From the NCBI GenBank assembly GCA_017645275.1, contig JAGCPH010000020.1:106986-170985 (forward strand): a stretch of DNA of 64,000 bases, read 5' to 3'. Numbering within the stretch: position 1 is the first letter of the stretch; the number at the start of each line of letters is the position of its first letter. The position numbers were made by a program, and so were the translations under genes. The notes beneath the pieces are model-generated. The model did no database searches, had not been told where the DNA came from, and worked only from the letters and a program-made list of their open reading frames with translations. This document shows, piece by piece, positions 56,292 through 64,000 of the stretch. This stretch comes from Bacteroidales bacterium. GTDB lineage: Bacteria > Bacteroidota > Bacteroidia > Bacteroidales > F082.

Positions 56292-57223
56292 ATTCTTTCG
56301 GAAATACCGTAAACCTTTGATTTTGACGACGTTGACTGCACCAGTTCCGCAAGGAATCCGGTGAGGAAGAATTGTACGCCGACGATTATGCATACCAATG
56401 CGAAATAGAACAGCGGACGGCTGGTCATTCCGTAGGCATGGAAAGCGAACTTCTTGACGACCAACACCATACCGATGATAAAACCGACCAGGAACATTAT
56501 TGAGCCGAGGCCTCCGAAGAGGTGCATCGGGCGTTTGCCGAACTTCGAGATGAACGAGATGGTAAGCAGGTCGAGGTAGCCACGCACGAAACGGCTCATT
56601 CCGAATTTCGACTCGCCGTATTTACGTTTCTGATGGTGCACCACCTTCTCTCCTATATGTGTGAAGCCAGCTGATTTGGCGATGACCGGGATGTAGCGGT
56701 GCATCTCGCCGTAGATTTCTATGCTTTTCACGACCTCGTTGCGGTAAGCCTTGAGTCCGCAGTTGAAGTCATGCAGTTTGATACCTGTCATTCGGCGTGT
56801 CGACCAGTTGTAGAACTTCGAAGGGATGTTTTTCGACATCGTGGAGTCGTAACGTTTCTTCTTCCAGCCACTTACGAGGTCGTAGCCGTCTTTTTCTATC
56901 ATGTTGTAAAGCTCTGGGATCTCGTCGGGGCTGTCCTGAAGATCGGCATCCATAGTGATTACCACGTCGCCTTGCACTATCTTAAAACCTTCGTTGAGGG
57001 CGGCTGACTTGCCGTAGTTGCGACGGAAGCGTATCCCCTTGATATTAGAGTTGTTAGCCTTCAGCTGTTGGATGCAGTGCCATGAGCCGTCGGTGCTGCC
57101 GTCGTCGACAAACACTATCTCGTAAGAATAATGATTCTCTTCCATGACGCGGCGGATCCAAGCCTCGAGTTCAGGCAACGATTCCTCTTCATTGAGCAAA
57201 GGTATGACGACAGATATATCCAT
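56288..57223 (-). CDS. Family 2 glycosyltransferase (undecaprenyl-phosphate sugar synthase-like)
   Basis: 311 residues from the ATG at 57223 (MDISVVIPLLNEEESL). GT-A domain with FVDDGSTDGSW, TMDADLQDSPDEIPE (DXD-like) and FNCGLKAY, then two C-terminal membrane helices (about 230-300). This is the dolichol-phosphate-mannose synthase/GtrB/ArnC architecture that transfers a sugar to a polyprenyl phosphate. Sugar unknown. It begins 1 bp after the DUF4199 stop. A TATCTTTGC box inside the DUF4199 3' end (57241-57249) could give it an extra promoter. Confidence 0.92.
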   Translation of the reverse strand: MDISVVIPLLNEEESLPELEAWIRRVMEENHYSYEIVFVDDGSTDGSWHCIQQLKANNSNIKGIRFRRNYGKSAALNEGFKIVQGDVVITMDADLQDSPDEIPELYNMIEKDGYDLVSGWKKKRYDSTMSKNIPSKFYNWSTRRMTGIKLHDFNCGLKAYRNEVVKSIEIYGEMHRYIPVIAKSAGFTHIGEKVVHHQKRKYGESKFGMSRFVRGYLDLLTISFISKFGKRPMHLFGGLGSIMFLVGFIIGMVLVVKKFAFHAYGMTSRPLFYFALVCIIVGVQFFLTGFLAELVQSTSSKSKVYGISERI

Positions 57224-57224
57224 T

Positions 57225-57692
57225 TCAAACTTTTTTATGTGCAAAGATAGCAATAATTAATGAATAGACGAATGACAATATGACATTTATTATCAACATC
57301 GACAAGGCGGTGGCAAGTGGCGAGAAGAGCTCGCGCATCATGTGTCCGTTTTCGTAAAGTCCCATCCTACTCTCCATTCCGAGACAGGAATAAACAGCCA
57401 AAATTACGCCAGAAAACACAATTGAGCCGATAATTCCTATCAAAAAACTCATCAAAAACGCTTTGCAGTATGAGAATTTGCTCCACACGAATTTGTTTTT
57501 AAAGTAAGCGAGTGTGATGCTTTGCCAGACGAACGGAATGAGGTATATTATAGAGAAAAGGTATGACGATTCGACGTAAAGGCGTTCGTAAAAGACGATG
57601 TAAACCAGTGATAATACGACACTTAACAACAATCCCGATATGACTGTTGTTAGCCAGTACTGGCGGCCTGTATATGTCGGTTCGATTATCAT
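57225..57692 (-). CDS. DUF4199 membrane protein
   Basis: 155 residues with four hydrophobic helices (LTTVISGLLLSVVLSLVYIV, LFSIIYLIPFVWQSI, FLMSFLIGIIGSIVFSGVIL, LSMLIINVILSFVYSLIIAI). Topology and the adjacent GT2 gene fit DUF4199, which commonly neighbours such transferases. I place the start at the ATG at 57692; a GTG lies at 57701. Either is within 14 bp of the SRP RNA 3' end, so it probably depends on read-through from the RNA promoter. Confidence 0.82.
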   Translation of the reverse strand: MIIEPTYTGRQYWLTTVISGLLLSVVLSLVYIVFYERLYVESSYLFSIIYLIPFVWQSITLAYFKNKFVWSKFSYCKAFLMSFLIGIIGSIVFSGVILAVYSCLGMESRMGLYENGHMMRELFSPLATALSMLIINVILSFVYSLIIAIFAHKKV

Positions 57693-57705
57693 TACAGACA
57701 CAAAA

Positions 57706-57801
57706 GGGTAAGCTACTTATATCGCACCGCTCAACCATCTACCCTTGCTGCCTTCCGACCCTGGGGGAGTTTGACAGGAGCTGGTCGTATAAGACTTACC
57801 C
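57706..57801 (-). ncRNA. ffs: Signal recognition particle RNA (small bacterial type)
   Basis: The minus strand contains the conserved domain IV core AGGGTCGGAAGGCAGCAAGG, with the GGAA tetraloop and asymmetric loop that bind Ffh. The ends GGGTAAG (57795-57801) and CTTACCC (57706-57712) pair to close the hairpin, giving about 96 nt. Four T directly follow. It guides membrane and secreted proteins co-translationally to the Sec/YidC machinery. Ends are inferred from pairing. Confidence 0.93.
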
Positions 57802-57804
57802 GCT

Positions 57805-57813
57805 GCAAAAATA
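57805..57813 (-). promoter_or_regulatory. -7 box of the SRP RNA
   Basis: TATTTTTGC on the minus strand, ending 4 bp before the paired 5' end of the RNA. Confidence 0.75.
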
Positions 57814-57853
57814 CTAAATTTTTTAATTTGGCAAATAAATTACGGAAAAATTT

Positions 57854-58666
57854 TTACCTGAACGGGAAGCAGTCACCTTTCGAGCCCTTTGATTTGCCAG
57901 AACCTTTTGAACTTTTATTGTTGGTGCTCTTCGAAGGTTTTGCCCCAATCCGCTCAAATCCGAGGCTGAGATTGATTTCCAAGCCTACCGAATGACGTTT
58001 GCCCTGACTGTTGTAGGCATGTATATTGGTTGGTGTGGCCGTCTCGTTGGTTTCCGAAGGCGAGAATGTGTTGATGAATCCATAACTCAACGCTGCATCA
58101 ACCTTTAATACCAATATCCAGTTGGTGAGATTAACATTTTTCCTCACTCCTAATCCACCAAGAATTCCAATATTTAAACGGTTGATATTTGAATCACTGA
58201 TACCTACCGAAACATCCGAAATAGGCAATCCCGGCTGTGTCAATGATATGTTTCCACCAAAGGCATAACCGAAATCAGGAGCGACATACAGATATGGGCT
58301 AAAGTCTTTATTGCCAATCATATACCAGGTAAATGGCAAACGCAAAGAAGCATAATGGGCTTTCAGCTTATAATTGACATTGTATTTGTTTTCATAAACA
58401 TACGAAGTAGCCCCTCCCCTTTGCTGATAGTCTATTTCAACAGCCATAGACACTGTTTTGTAAAGTTTGAACTCATAAAACAATCCGACAGTTGGGCCCA
58501 CCATCATATCGTGCGGCAATTCTTTCAGGTTTTTGTCCGAATAGTATAATCTCGGGAAATTGGCACCGACTTTAACACCCCAGAAATTCTTGTCATTGAT
58601 ATTCTGGGCAGTCAATTCACCTATTGCAATAATCAATAATATGAAAACTATAACTCTCTTATACAT
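57854..58666 (-). CDS. PorT-family outer-membrane beta-barrel protein
   Basis: 270 residues; signal peptide cleaved near LTAQ. Alternating amphipathic strands (FWGVKVGANFPRLYY, FSPYLYVAPDFGYAFGG, NWILVLKVDAALSYGF, RHSVGLEINLSLGFERIG) form an 8-10-strand barrel of the outer-membrane PorT-like/OmpA-like type (PF13568 class). The tail is Lys/Ser-rich (STNNKSSKGSGKSKGSKGD). The start overlaps the upstream lipoprotein gene by 19 bp, so it is third in that operon. General barrel family; being the T9SS component PorT itself is not supported. Confidence 0.82.
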   Translation of the reverse strand: MYKRVIVFILLIIAIGELTAQNINDKNFWGVKVGANFPRLYYSDKNLKELPHDMMVGPTVGLFYEFKLYKTVSMAVEIDYQQRGGATSYVYENKYNVNYKLKAHYASLRLPFTWYMIGNKDFSPYLYVAPDFGYAFGGNISLTQPGLPISDVSVGISDSNINRLNIGILGGLGVRKNVNLTNWILVLKVDAALSYGFINTFSPSETNETATPTNIHAYNSQGKRHSVGLEINLSLGFERIGAKPSKSTNNKSSKGSGKSKGSKGDCFPFR

Positions 58667-59316
58667 GACGGTTCATGATATTGATTATCAAAAAAATCGG
58701 TATTCTCGGCAAGTCCGTCGCCGTCCTTGTAGATGTTATACCATCCAGGGAAAAATGACACGACAAACGGATTCGTGCCGCCTTCAACACCTGTAATTAT
58801 ATCGCCCAACCTCAGGCTACGAATTCCGGCATCGGTCTTTTCTCCTGTAATGAAAACATTTCTGATGATGGTTTGCGGAATATTAACTTGATGCATATCA
58901 ATCCTTTGGGTAAAGTACAGAGTGAAATTCTGATTGTCACCTGTTATATATGCTGTATCCGTAACCGTTAAAAAATGCGAAAACATCTCAACCTTTGCAA
59001 CCCTATTATGTTGGTCAGAAACCCTAAAATACACCTCATGTTCGTGTGGTGCAGGCCAAAAATTCGTATAACAGAATTCGTAAGGGTTAATCTTATAAGC
59101 GCCTTCTATATTTGGAGGGATATAACCTTCCTGTGTCGTGTCGATATTCACCATCGCCACATATTTTGTGAACAACGAGTCTGGAATCATCTCCCTATAA
59201 GGTCTCACATACACCTCCTTGCCCAACAGTATTATCGTATCTCCTGCTGAATCCTTTTTCTGGCAACCGACCAGAAACATAGTGGTAAATAATATTAACA
59301 CACAGAATCGTTTCAT
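58648..59316 (-). CDS. Lipoprotein of unknown family
   Basis: 222 residues from the ATG at 59316; lipobox ending FLVGC then QKKDSAG. All-beta sequence with a VYVRPYREMIPDSLFTKYV segment and a C-terminal FFPGWYNIYKDGDGLAENTD part. I do not recognise the family. It sits between a T9SS cargo gene (1 bp gap) and a barrel gene (19-bp overlap), so it may be an anchor or accessory lipoprotein of that unit. Confidence 0.72.
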   Translation of the reverse strand: MKRFCVLILFTTMFLVGCQKKDSAGDTIILLGKEVYVRPYREMIPDSLFTKYVAMVNIDTTQEGYIPPNIEGAYKINPYEFCYTNFWPAPHEHEVYFRVSDQHNRVAKVEMFSHFLTVTDTAYITGDNQNFTLYFTQRIDMHQVNIPQTIIRNVFITGEKTDAGIRSLRLGDIITGVEGGTNPFVVSFFPGWYNIYKDGDGLAENTDFFDNQYHEPSCIREL

Positions 59317-59317
59317 T

Positions 59318-62023
59318 TTAGAAGATTTTTGATAATACCACTTTTTTGACAACGCGGCCTTGCAATGTGCTGATTTCGACAAAATACAGACCTCGAGGCA
59401 GCTCTTCAACATCCATGACAGCCATGCCGGTTTGTGCGCAGTCCAACATTTTGACAGTTTGTCCAGAACAGTTGAACAGCCTTACATTTGTAAGCATGTC
59501 GGCTTGAATCATCAAGGATGACTTGGCCGGATTGGGATATACAACAATGCTTGACTCGTTGAATTCGTCGACACCGATATGGAAAGCATGCAACTCCAAT
59601 GAGTTGTCGTTGGCACATCCTTCGCCGCAATCTACATGGGCGGTCAACGTGGCATCACCCAAGGTGGTTACTAACAACTGACACCAGTATCTATTGTTTG
59701 TCGGTATGATAACCCAATCATGATTTGAGCATTCCCAACTTATATCACAAGTTTCCAATTCCAATGAGTCGGCTATACAGAATCTGTAAATGCCGGTCCA
59801 TAAGTCAGTGGCGACACCCAAATTGGTTAACCCATGTATCTCAAATTCAAGTGAGTCTATAACCGTCAGATTTAGGGCAATAATGCTGTCACAGCTGTCT
59901 TCGTTTTCCACGATATGGTAATAAACGCCCGATTCATCATATGGTGTACCATACCAAACGTATTCTCTGCAAGCTCTCTTATTAATATATAAGGTATCTG
60001 ATGGACCTATTATATTCGACATATCAAAAAAGCCCAAATTGTTAACGGTATCGCATTCCATCTGGTGGCCGCCATATTGGGCGATGCCCGAACCCGTGCA
60101 GTTGAGCGCAATCACTATACGGCTCAAATCATGTAAGCCGCACAAATAGTTTTCGTCAAAAACAAAAGACTCTGTGGCTTGTCTGCCTTTAGGCAAAGGA
60201 TTTGACGCCGTATGTACCTCCATTATCTCACCACCATATTGGTTTTTGAATGCGGTAATGCTATATCCAGCTTCCAGGTCAACGTCACCCTCATTACTGT
60301 AATAAATTCTCAAAACCATGTTGTTCATCGAGATATCATTAAGCGAAGCGTCGGCTGCGGCATAAACCGGACGGCCATATTGGTCGAGCGTCGTGGTTTG
60401 TTGCAGGAAGTTGTTAAATGGACGACGCACCACTCCATCAGGGTCAGTGAACGACATTGAGTTGTCGTAATGGTGTATGGGGATGGTCAAATCATTGTTA
60501 ACATTTGTCACATTATACATATATTGGTTCCAAACCTTTCTTGTAGGAGCCCACATGGCACCATCCGACTCGATAAAATTCAACCTGTTGTTTCCAACCG
60601 AAACAAGTTCGGCAACCTCGTCATTATCGGCATCAACAATAACAGGATACTGCATAATGGTGATCTCGGTATAAGGGAATGATTCCATTATATAAACTGG
60701 TATGGTATCATTATATGTGATATGGCTTTTACCGCTGCCATTCACTATCCTTAGTCTTTGTTCGTCACAAATAATCAGTTCCAATATGCCGTCCTGATTG
60801 AAGTCGAATGCAGTGATGCTGTTTGAGTATGAATTTTCCACTACATCAATACCCCACATATAAGAAAAAGTACGTGTGTCAGGATTATATTTGTGTGCTT
60901 GGAACTTTTCGTTGGTACCAGCAGCGCCACATTGTATAAGCACCTCCAGCAAATCGTCATCGTCTATATCTCCAATCATCGGGATACTTTTTCCTGAAAA
61001 CGAAGTGTTTATGCTAAAAGGATTGCTCACAAAATCATCATGGACATCCCAAACATAGCCGTATACATAACCATTGACTTCAGCGACATTCCTCACGCTG
61101 ATAAACACATCCAAATTGCCGTCAAGATTGAAATCAGCCACCTGAACATTGCCATCTTCAACAACTCCTGTCGGCGGCGTGATGCTTTTTACCAGTGTGA
61201 TGCTGTTCGACTCACGTCCTTCCTTATTGTTGATCTCAACATCATAAATCATGTTGCCCAAAATAAGCTCAAGATCATCGTCGCCCACAACATCAGCAGC
61301 CAGTGGAGAAGACAATTTATATAATGTCTGATGTGACCAATGGCCATACGACGAGCCCGAATTCGGACTGTCAGCCTGTGCCAAAAGCACACCTGTTTCG
61401 GCATTGTAAATCTTGTCACGCACATATACTTCAGGGCTGCCGTCAGAATTAAAATCAGCAAAACTCACATTGACGGCCCATTCATAGATACCATCTTTGG
61501 TTGAACCATAATCCACATCCGACACCCAATAAGGCTCTTCAGGATTTGATGAATAGATGTCGTAAGCCCTCAATTTATAGTCGCAACATGCAACCACAAT
61601 AAGTCCTTTCCTGTTAGGAAGTTTGACAAGCCCATACGGCGCTGCGTCATCCGCCGTAACGTTTGCCGGCAAAGTGATTATCGCTTTGACATGGGTTGTA
61701 AAGCCATCGAAAACAATAAACTCATTATTATATCTATAAGGTGGGATATGGCTGTCGCCATCTTTAGTGAAACATACGATCTCAGGTACACCGTCGTCAT
61801 TCAAATCGCCAACCAAAGGAATAAGATGGTTTGAAACAATTGCGTCAGATGACCATCCGATCTTAACGTCCCAAACACTACCTTCGATACTGACAGCGCA
61901 TTCTACAGTGTCAATATTGTCTGGCAAATATGAATCACGCACTGGAAGCGTAATGCCTTGTCCAAATGCAGTAATATAACTCATCAAAATGATGACAAAA
62001 CCCAGTATAGTCCTACACCTCAT
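59318..62023 (-). CDS. FG-GAP/VCBS repeat protein with T9SS sorting domain
   Basis: 901 residues from the ATG at 62023 (signal peptide to TAFGQG). Repeated Ca-binding blade motifs of FG-GAP/integrin-alpha type: DLNDDGVPEIVCF, DFNSDGSPEVYVRD, DFNLDGNLDVFISV, DFNQDGILELIICDE. About 600-830 hold a Ser/Asp-rich beta region; the last ~80 residues are a T9SS sorting domain (VVYPNPAKSSLMI). A propeller adhesin on the surface is likely. Promoter TATTTTTGC at 62050-62058. Confidence 0.9.
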   Translation of the reverse strand: MRCRTILGFVIILMSYITAFGQGITLPVRDSYLPDNIDTVECAVSIEGSVWDVKIGWSSDAIVSNHLIPLVGDLNDDGVPEIVCFTKDGDSHIPPYRYNNEFIVFDGFTTHVKAIITLPANVTADDAAPYGLVKLPNRKGLIVVACCDYKLRAYDIYSSNPEEPYWVSDVDYGSTKDGIYEWAVNVSFADFNSDGSPEVYVRDKIYNAETGVLLAQADSPNSGSSYGHWSHQTLYKLSSPLAADVVGDDDLELILGNMIYDVEINNKEGRESNSITLVKSITPPTGVVEDGNVQVADFNLDGNLDVFISVRNVAEVNGYVYGYVWDVHDDFVSNPFSINTSFSGKSIPMIGDIDDDDLLEVLIQCGAAGTNEKFQAHKYNPDTRTFSYMWGIDVVENSYSNSITAFDFNQDGILELIICDEQRLRIVNGSGKSHITYNDTIPVYIMESFPYTEITIMQYPVIVDADNDEVAELVSVGNNRLNFIESDGAMWAPTRKVWNQYMYNVTNVNNDLTIPIHHYDNSMSFTDPDGVVRRPFNNFLQQTTTLDQYGRPVYAAADASLNDISMNNMVLRIYYSNEGDVDLEAGYSITAFKNQYGGEIMEVHTASNPLPKGRQATESFVFDENYLCGLHDLSRIVIALNCTGSGIAQYGGHQMECDTVNNLGFFDMSNIIGPSDTLYINKRACREYVWYGTPYDESGVYYHIVENEDSCDSIIALNLTVIDSLEFEIHGLTNLGVATDLWTGIYRFCIADSLELETCDISWECSNHDWVIIPTNNRYWCQLLVTTLGDATLTAHVDCGEGCANDNSLELHAFHIGVDEFNESSIVVYPNPAKSSLMIQADMLTNVRLFNCSGQTVKMLDCAQTGMAVMDVEELPRGLYFVEISTLQGRVVKKVVLSKIF

Positions 62024-62049
62024 ATGGGTATATATTAAGTTTAAAAGTG

Positions 62050-62058
62050 CAAAAATAT
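62050..62058 (-). promoter_or_regulatory. -7 box of the FG-GAP/lipoprotein/barrel operon
   Basis: TATTTTTGC on the minus strand, 26 bp before the start codon and directly after the etf terminator. Confidence 0.65.
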
Positions 62059-62060
62059 AA

Positions 62061-62098
62061 AAAAATCCCAATGGAGCAACCTCTATTGGGATTTTTTT
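62061..62098 (-). terminator. Terminator of the acd-etfBA operon
   Basis: AAAAAATCCCAAT and ATTGGGATTTTTT arms around a 12-nt segment form a stem followed on the minus strand by a run of T. It lies about 20 bp beyond the etfA stop. Confidence 0.8.
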
Positions 62099-62117
62099 TA
62101 AAAATTTGAAAAAATTC

Positions 62118-63137
62118 TTATTTTTCAACTTCTTTCTTCAGTCTCTCTGTCAACATTGGGACGATCTTGTGGAGGTCGCCTACGATGCCGAGGTCAGCGG
62201 CTGAGAAGATAGGAGCATATTTGTCCTTGTTGATGGCGATGATGAAGTCTGACTCTTCCATACCTGCGAGGTGCTGGATAGCGCCAGAGATACCGCATGC
62301 CATGTAAAGGGCTGGACGGACAGTCTTACCTGTCTGACCCACTTGGAAGCAGTGATCCATGATGCCTGCGTCGACCATGGCGCGTGATGATGACACCATG
62401 CCGCCGAGCACGTCGGCCAAAGCCTGAAGCTTGTTGAAGCCTTCCTTATCGTGGACACCACGGCCACCTGACACCAAAATCTTGGCATCGGCGATGTCGT
62501 CAGCGCACTTGCAGTTCATCTTGGTCTCGATGACTTTGACTTTGAACTTGCTGGTGTCGAACTTAGGAGCAAACATGGTGATGGTGCCTTTTCTGCCAGC
62601 CTCGCGGACGCGTTTCTGCATCACGCCAGGACGCACTGTCGACATCTGAGGACGTGTGTTAGGGCAAAGGATGGTAGCCATCAGGTTGCCGCCGAAAGCA
62701 GGACGTGTCGAACGGAACTGCTTCTCGCCTGTCTCCTCGACGATACCGATTTCAAGCTTGGTGCAGTCTGCTGTCAGACCGGTCTTCAAACGTGAAGCAA
62801 TACGTGGTGCGAGGTCACGGCCGATGGTGGTAGCGCCGTAAAGTACGATGCTTGGGCAGCCGGCTGTAATCATCTGATACACAACCTGTGAGTACTGCTC
62901 TGTCAAATAATCCTTGAGCTCTGGGCAGTCGGCGACGAGCACTTCGTCAGCACCCATCTCGATGAGGCTCTGAGCCTGGTCTTTGACATTATGACCGAGT
63001 AACATTGCCACGACTTTCTCGCCGAGAGCGTCGGCCAAGTCGCGAGCCTTACCTAAAAGTTCGTAAGCTACGGATTGAATCATACCTCCGCGCTGTTCTG
63101 CGAACACATAAACGTTTTTGTAATCTTTGATATCCAT
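62118..63137 (-). CDS. etfA: Electron transfer flavoprotein subunit alpha
   Basis: 339 residues. N-terminal ETF domain (VYVFAEQRGGMIQSVAYELLGKA) and C-terminal FAD-binding domain: SGGRGVHDKEGF, SSRAMVDAG, GQTGKTVRPALYMACGISGAIQHLAGM and SAADLGIVGDLHKIVP. It accepts electrons from acyl-CoA dehydrogenase. Gap to etfB is 10 bp. Full length and intact FAD motifs. Confidence 0.96.
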   Translation of the reverse strand: MDIKDYKNVYVFAEQRGGMIQSVAYELLGKARDLADALGEKVVAMLLGHNVKDQAQSLIEMGADEVLVADCPELKDYLTEQYSQVVYQMITAGCPSIVLYGATTIGRDLAPRIASRLKTGLTADCTKLEIGIVEETGEKQFRSTRPAFGGNLMATILCPNTRPQMSTVRPGVMQKRVREAGRKGTITMFAPKFDTSKFKVKVIETKMNCKCADDIADAKILVSGGRGVHDKEGFNKLQALADVLGGMVSSSRAMVDAGIMDHCFQVGQTGKTVRPALYMACGISGAIQHLAGMEESDFIIAINKDKYAPIFSAADLGIVGDLHKIVPMLTERLKKEVEK

Positions 63138-63147
63138 GGCTTTACTT

Positions 63148-63930
63148 TTAGATTAAATGTTTTTCTTTGAGTTTCTTAACGATGATTTCCACAGCTTCTT
63201 CTTCGCTGACTTCGAACACTTCGCCCGGAGCCTTGAGCTGTTTCGGGAATGACTGCCACACCTTTGTTGGTGAGCCTTTCAGACCGAGTTTGTTCTCGTC
63301 GACATCGAGTCTGTCGGCGCCCCAAACTTCAACTTCCTTGCTGTAAGCGTCAACGATGCCCGCCACTGTCATGTAACGTGCCTCGAATGCCGATGCGAGG
63401 ACTGTGAGGACACATTTTCCTTCGACTTCGAGAGTCTGGACGCTGTCTTCATTCTCTTTCTTCACGATGAAGTTGCCGTTCTTTTCGCGTTCAGCGTCGA
63501 TGACGTATGAAACCTGTGGTAATCCAAGGTGTTCAGCCATCTCAGGACCGACCTGTGCTGTGTCACCGTCGATAGCCTGACGGCCAGCGATGATGAGGTC
63601 ATAGTCCAGAGTCTTGATAGCGCCTGCCAATGCGTATGATGTTGCGAGGGTATCTGCGCCAGCGAACTTTCTGTCGCTCAACAAGATAGCTCTGTCAACG
63701 CCCATAGCGAAAGCTTCTCTCAGGATGAGGTCGGCTTGTGGAGGTCCCATTGTGACAACTGTAACGTTAGCGCCGTATTTGTCTTTCATACGGAGAGCGA
63801 GTTCGAGACCGCCCTTGTCGTCCGGGTTCATGATGCTCGGAACGCCTTCACGGATAAGGGTGTTCTTTACCGGATCGATTTTGATTTCGGTAGTATCAGG
63901 TACTTGCTTAATACAAACTATAATATTCAT
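63148..63930 (-). CDS. etfB: Electron transfer flavoprotein subunit beta
   Basis: 260 residues, FixA/EtfB type. VCIKQVPDTTEIKIDP at the N-terminus, MNPDDKGGLELALRMKD, and AGRQAIDGDTAQVGPEMAEHL. The last motif is the nucleotide-binding loop, found as an FAD site in electron-bifurcating ETFs. With the acyl-CoA dehydrogenase gene upstream this may be a Bcd-EtfAB bifurcating complex, which would reduce crotonyl-CoA and ferredoxin together with NADH; standard ETF is the alternative. Confidence 0.95.
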   Translation of the reverse strand: MNIIVCIKQVPDTTEIKIDPVKNTLIREGVPSIMNPDDKGGLELALRMKDKYGANVTVVTMGPPQADLILREAFAMGVDRAILLSDRKFAGADTLATSYALAGAIKTLDYDLIIAGRQAIDGDTAQVGPEMAEHLGLPQVSYVIDAEREKNGNFIVKKENEDSVQTLEVEGKCVLTVLASAFEARYMTVAGIVDAYSKEVEVWGADRLDVDENKLGLKGSPTKVWQSFPKQLKAPGEVFEVSEEEAVEIIVKKLKEKHLI

Positions 63931-63941
63931 AATCTTCCCTC

Positions 63942-64000
63942 CTATTTAAATAAATGACCAGCGATAACCATTCTCTGAACCTCTGATGTACCTTCGTAGA
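63942..64000 (-). CDS. Acyl-CoA dehydrogenase, C-terminal fragment (runs off the window)
   Basis: The last 18 codons before a TAG at 63942-63944 read YEGTSEVQRMVIAGHLFK. This is the highly conserved end of acyl-CoA dehydrogenases (YEGTSEIQR...IA). The rest lies beyond position 64000. The stop is 12 bp before the etfB start. Likely a butyryl-CoA-type dehydrogenase, since it heads the etf operon. Confidence 0.9.
   Translation of the reverse strand, partial: YEGTSEVQRMVIAGHLFK

Noticed and set aside
57854-58666. T9SS component PorT
   Set aside because: Only general barrel features are shared; no neighbouring por/gld/spr genes support the specific call.
1-64000. tRNA genes, CRISPR arrays, insertion sequences, prophage
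   Set aside because: No cloverleaf, regularly spaced repeat array, transposase or phage structural gene was recognised on reading both strands; small elements could be missed by eye.

Overview
The window looks like chromosomal DNA of a Bacteroidota bacterium, most likely an uncultured Bacteroidales member. The evidence: genes preceded by the Bacteroidota promoter form (a TAnnTTTGC -7 box with a TTG-type -33 element), very short 5' leaders, seven secreted proteins ending in type IX secretion (T9SS) type A sorting domains, BspA-type leucine-rich repeats, lipoproteins with CKK/CQK-type lipoboxes, and families largely confined to Bacteroidota (DUF5618, DUF4831, DUF4199, DUF3127, Spi-C10 peptidase). 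I see no phage genes, transposases, CRISPR arrays, tRNAs or ribosomal RNA operon. The only stable RNA gene recognised is the SRP RNA.

Layout. (A) 1-14960: a promoter and a highly structured ~215-nt leader ending in an intrinsic terminator, then a tightly packed five-gene operon. It encodes a dockerin-bearing subtilase, a protein with three cohesin-like repeats, a C10 cysteine peptidase, another T9SS cargo, and a short protein with a C-terminal glycine-rich membrane segment and basic tail. This is the most unusual part. (B) 15135-28970: DUF5618, dGTPase (dgt), tsaD, a divergent tamB-like gene, a RecB/AddA-like helicase-nuclease and a Tricorn-like protease. (C) 28991-38867 (minus strand): an apparent seven-gene operon headed by a membrane-tethered TPR/helix-turn-helix regulator and followed by BspA-like and other surface lipoproteins and T9SS proteins, ending at a 60-bp palindrome. 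(D) 38998-46930: nitroreductase-like lipoprotein, Na+/solute symporter plus HAD hydrolase, and clpC-cca-miaA. (E) 47040-62058: gyrA plus a TPR protein, DUF3127, DUF4831 plus symporter, gmhA-gmhB, small membrane and acidic proteins, a DUF4199-glycosyltransferase pair directly behind the SRP RNA, and a three-gene T9SS protein/lipoprotein/beta-barrel unit. (F) 62061-64000: acyl-CoA dehydrogenase (3' end only), etfB and etfA.

How it fits together. The cell exports large adhesive or proteolytic proteins through T9SS. Region A would put two peptidases and a possible cohesin-type scaffold at the surface under one leader. Region C would put LRR adhesins and lipoproteins there under a co-transcribed regulator. 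The rest is housekeeping: translation fidelity (tsaD, miaA, cca), DNA topology and repair (gyrA, AddA-like), proteostasis (clpC), heptose synthesis for the outer envelope (gmhAB) and acyl-CoA oxidation or butyrate-type electron transfer (acd-etfBA). Two families of short dispersed repeats recur and extend or overlap several gene 3' ends.
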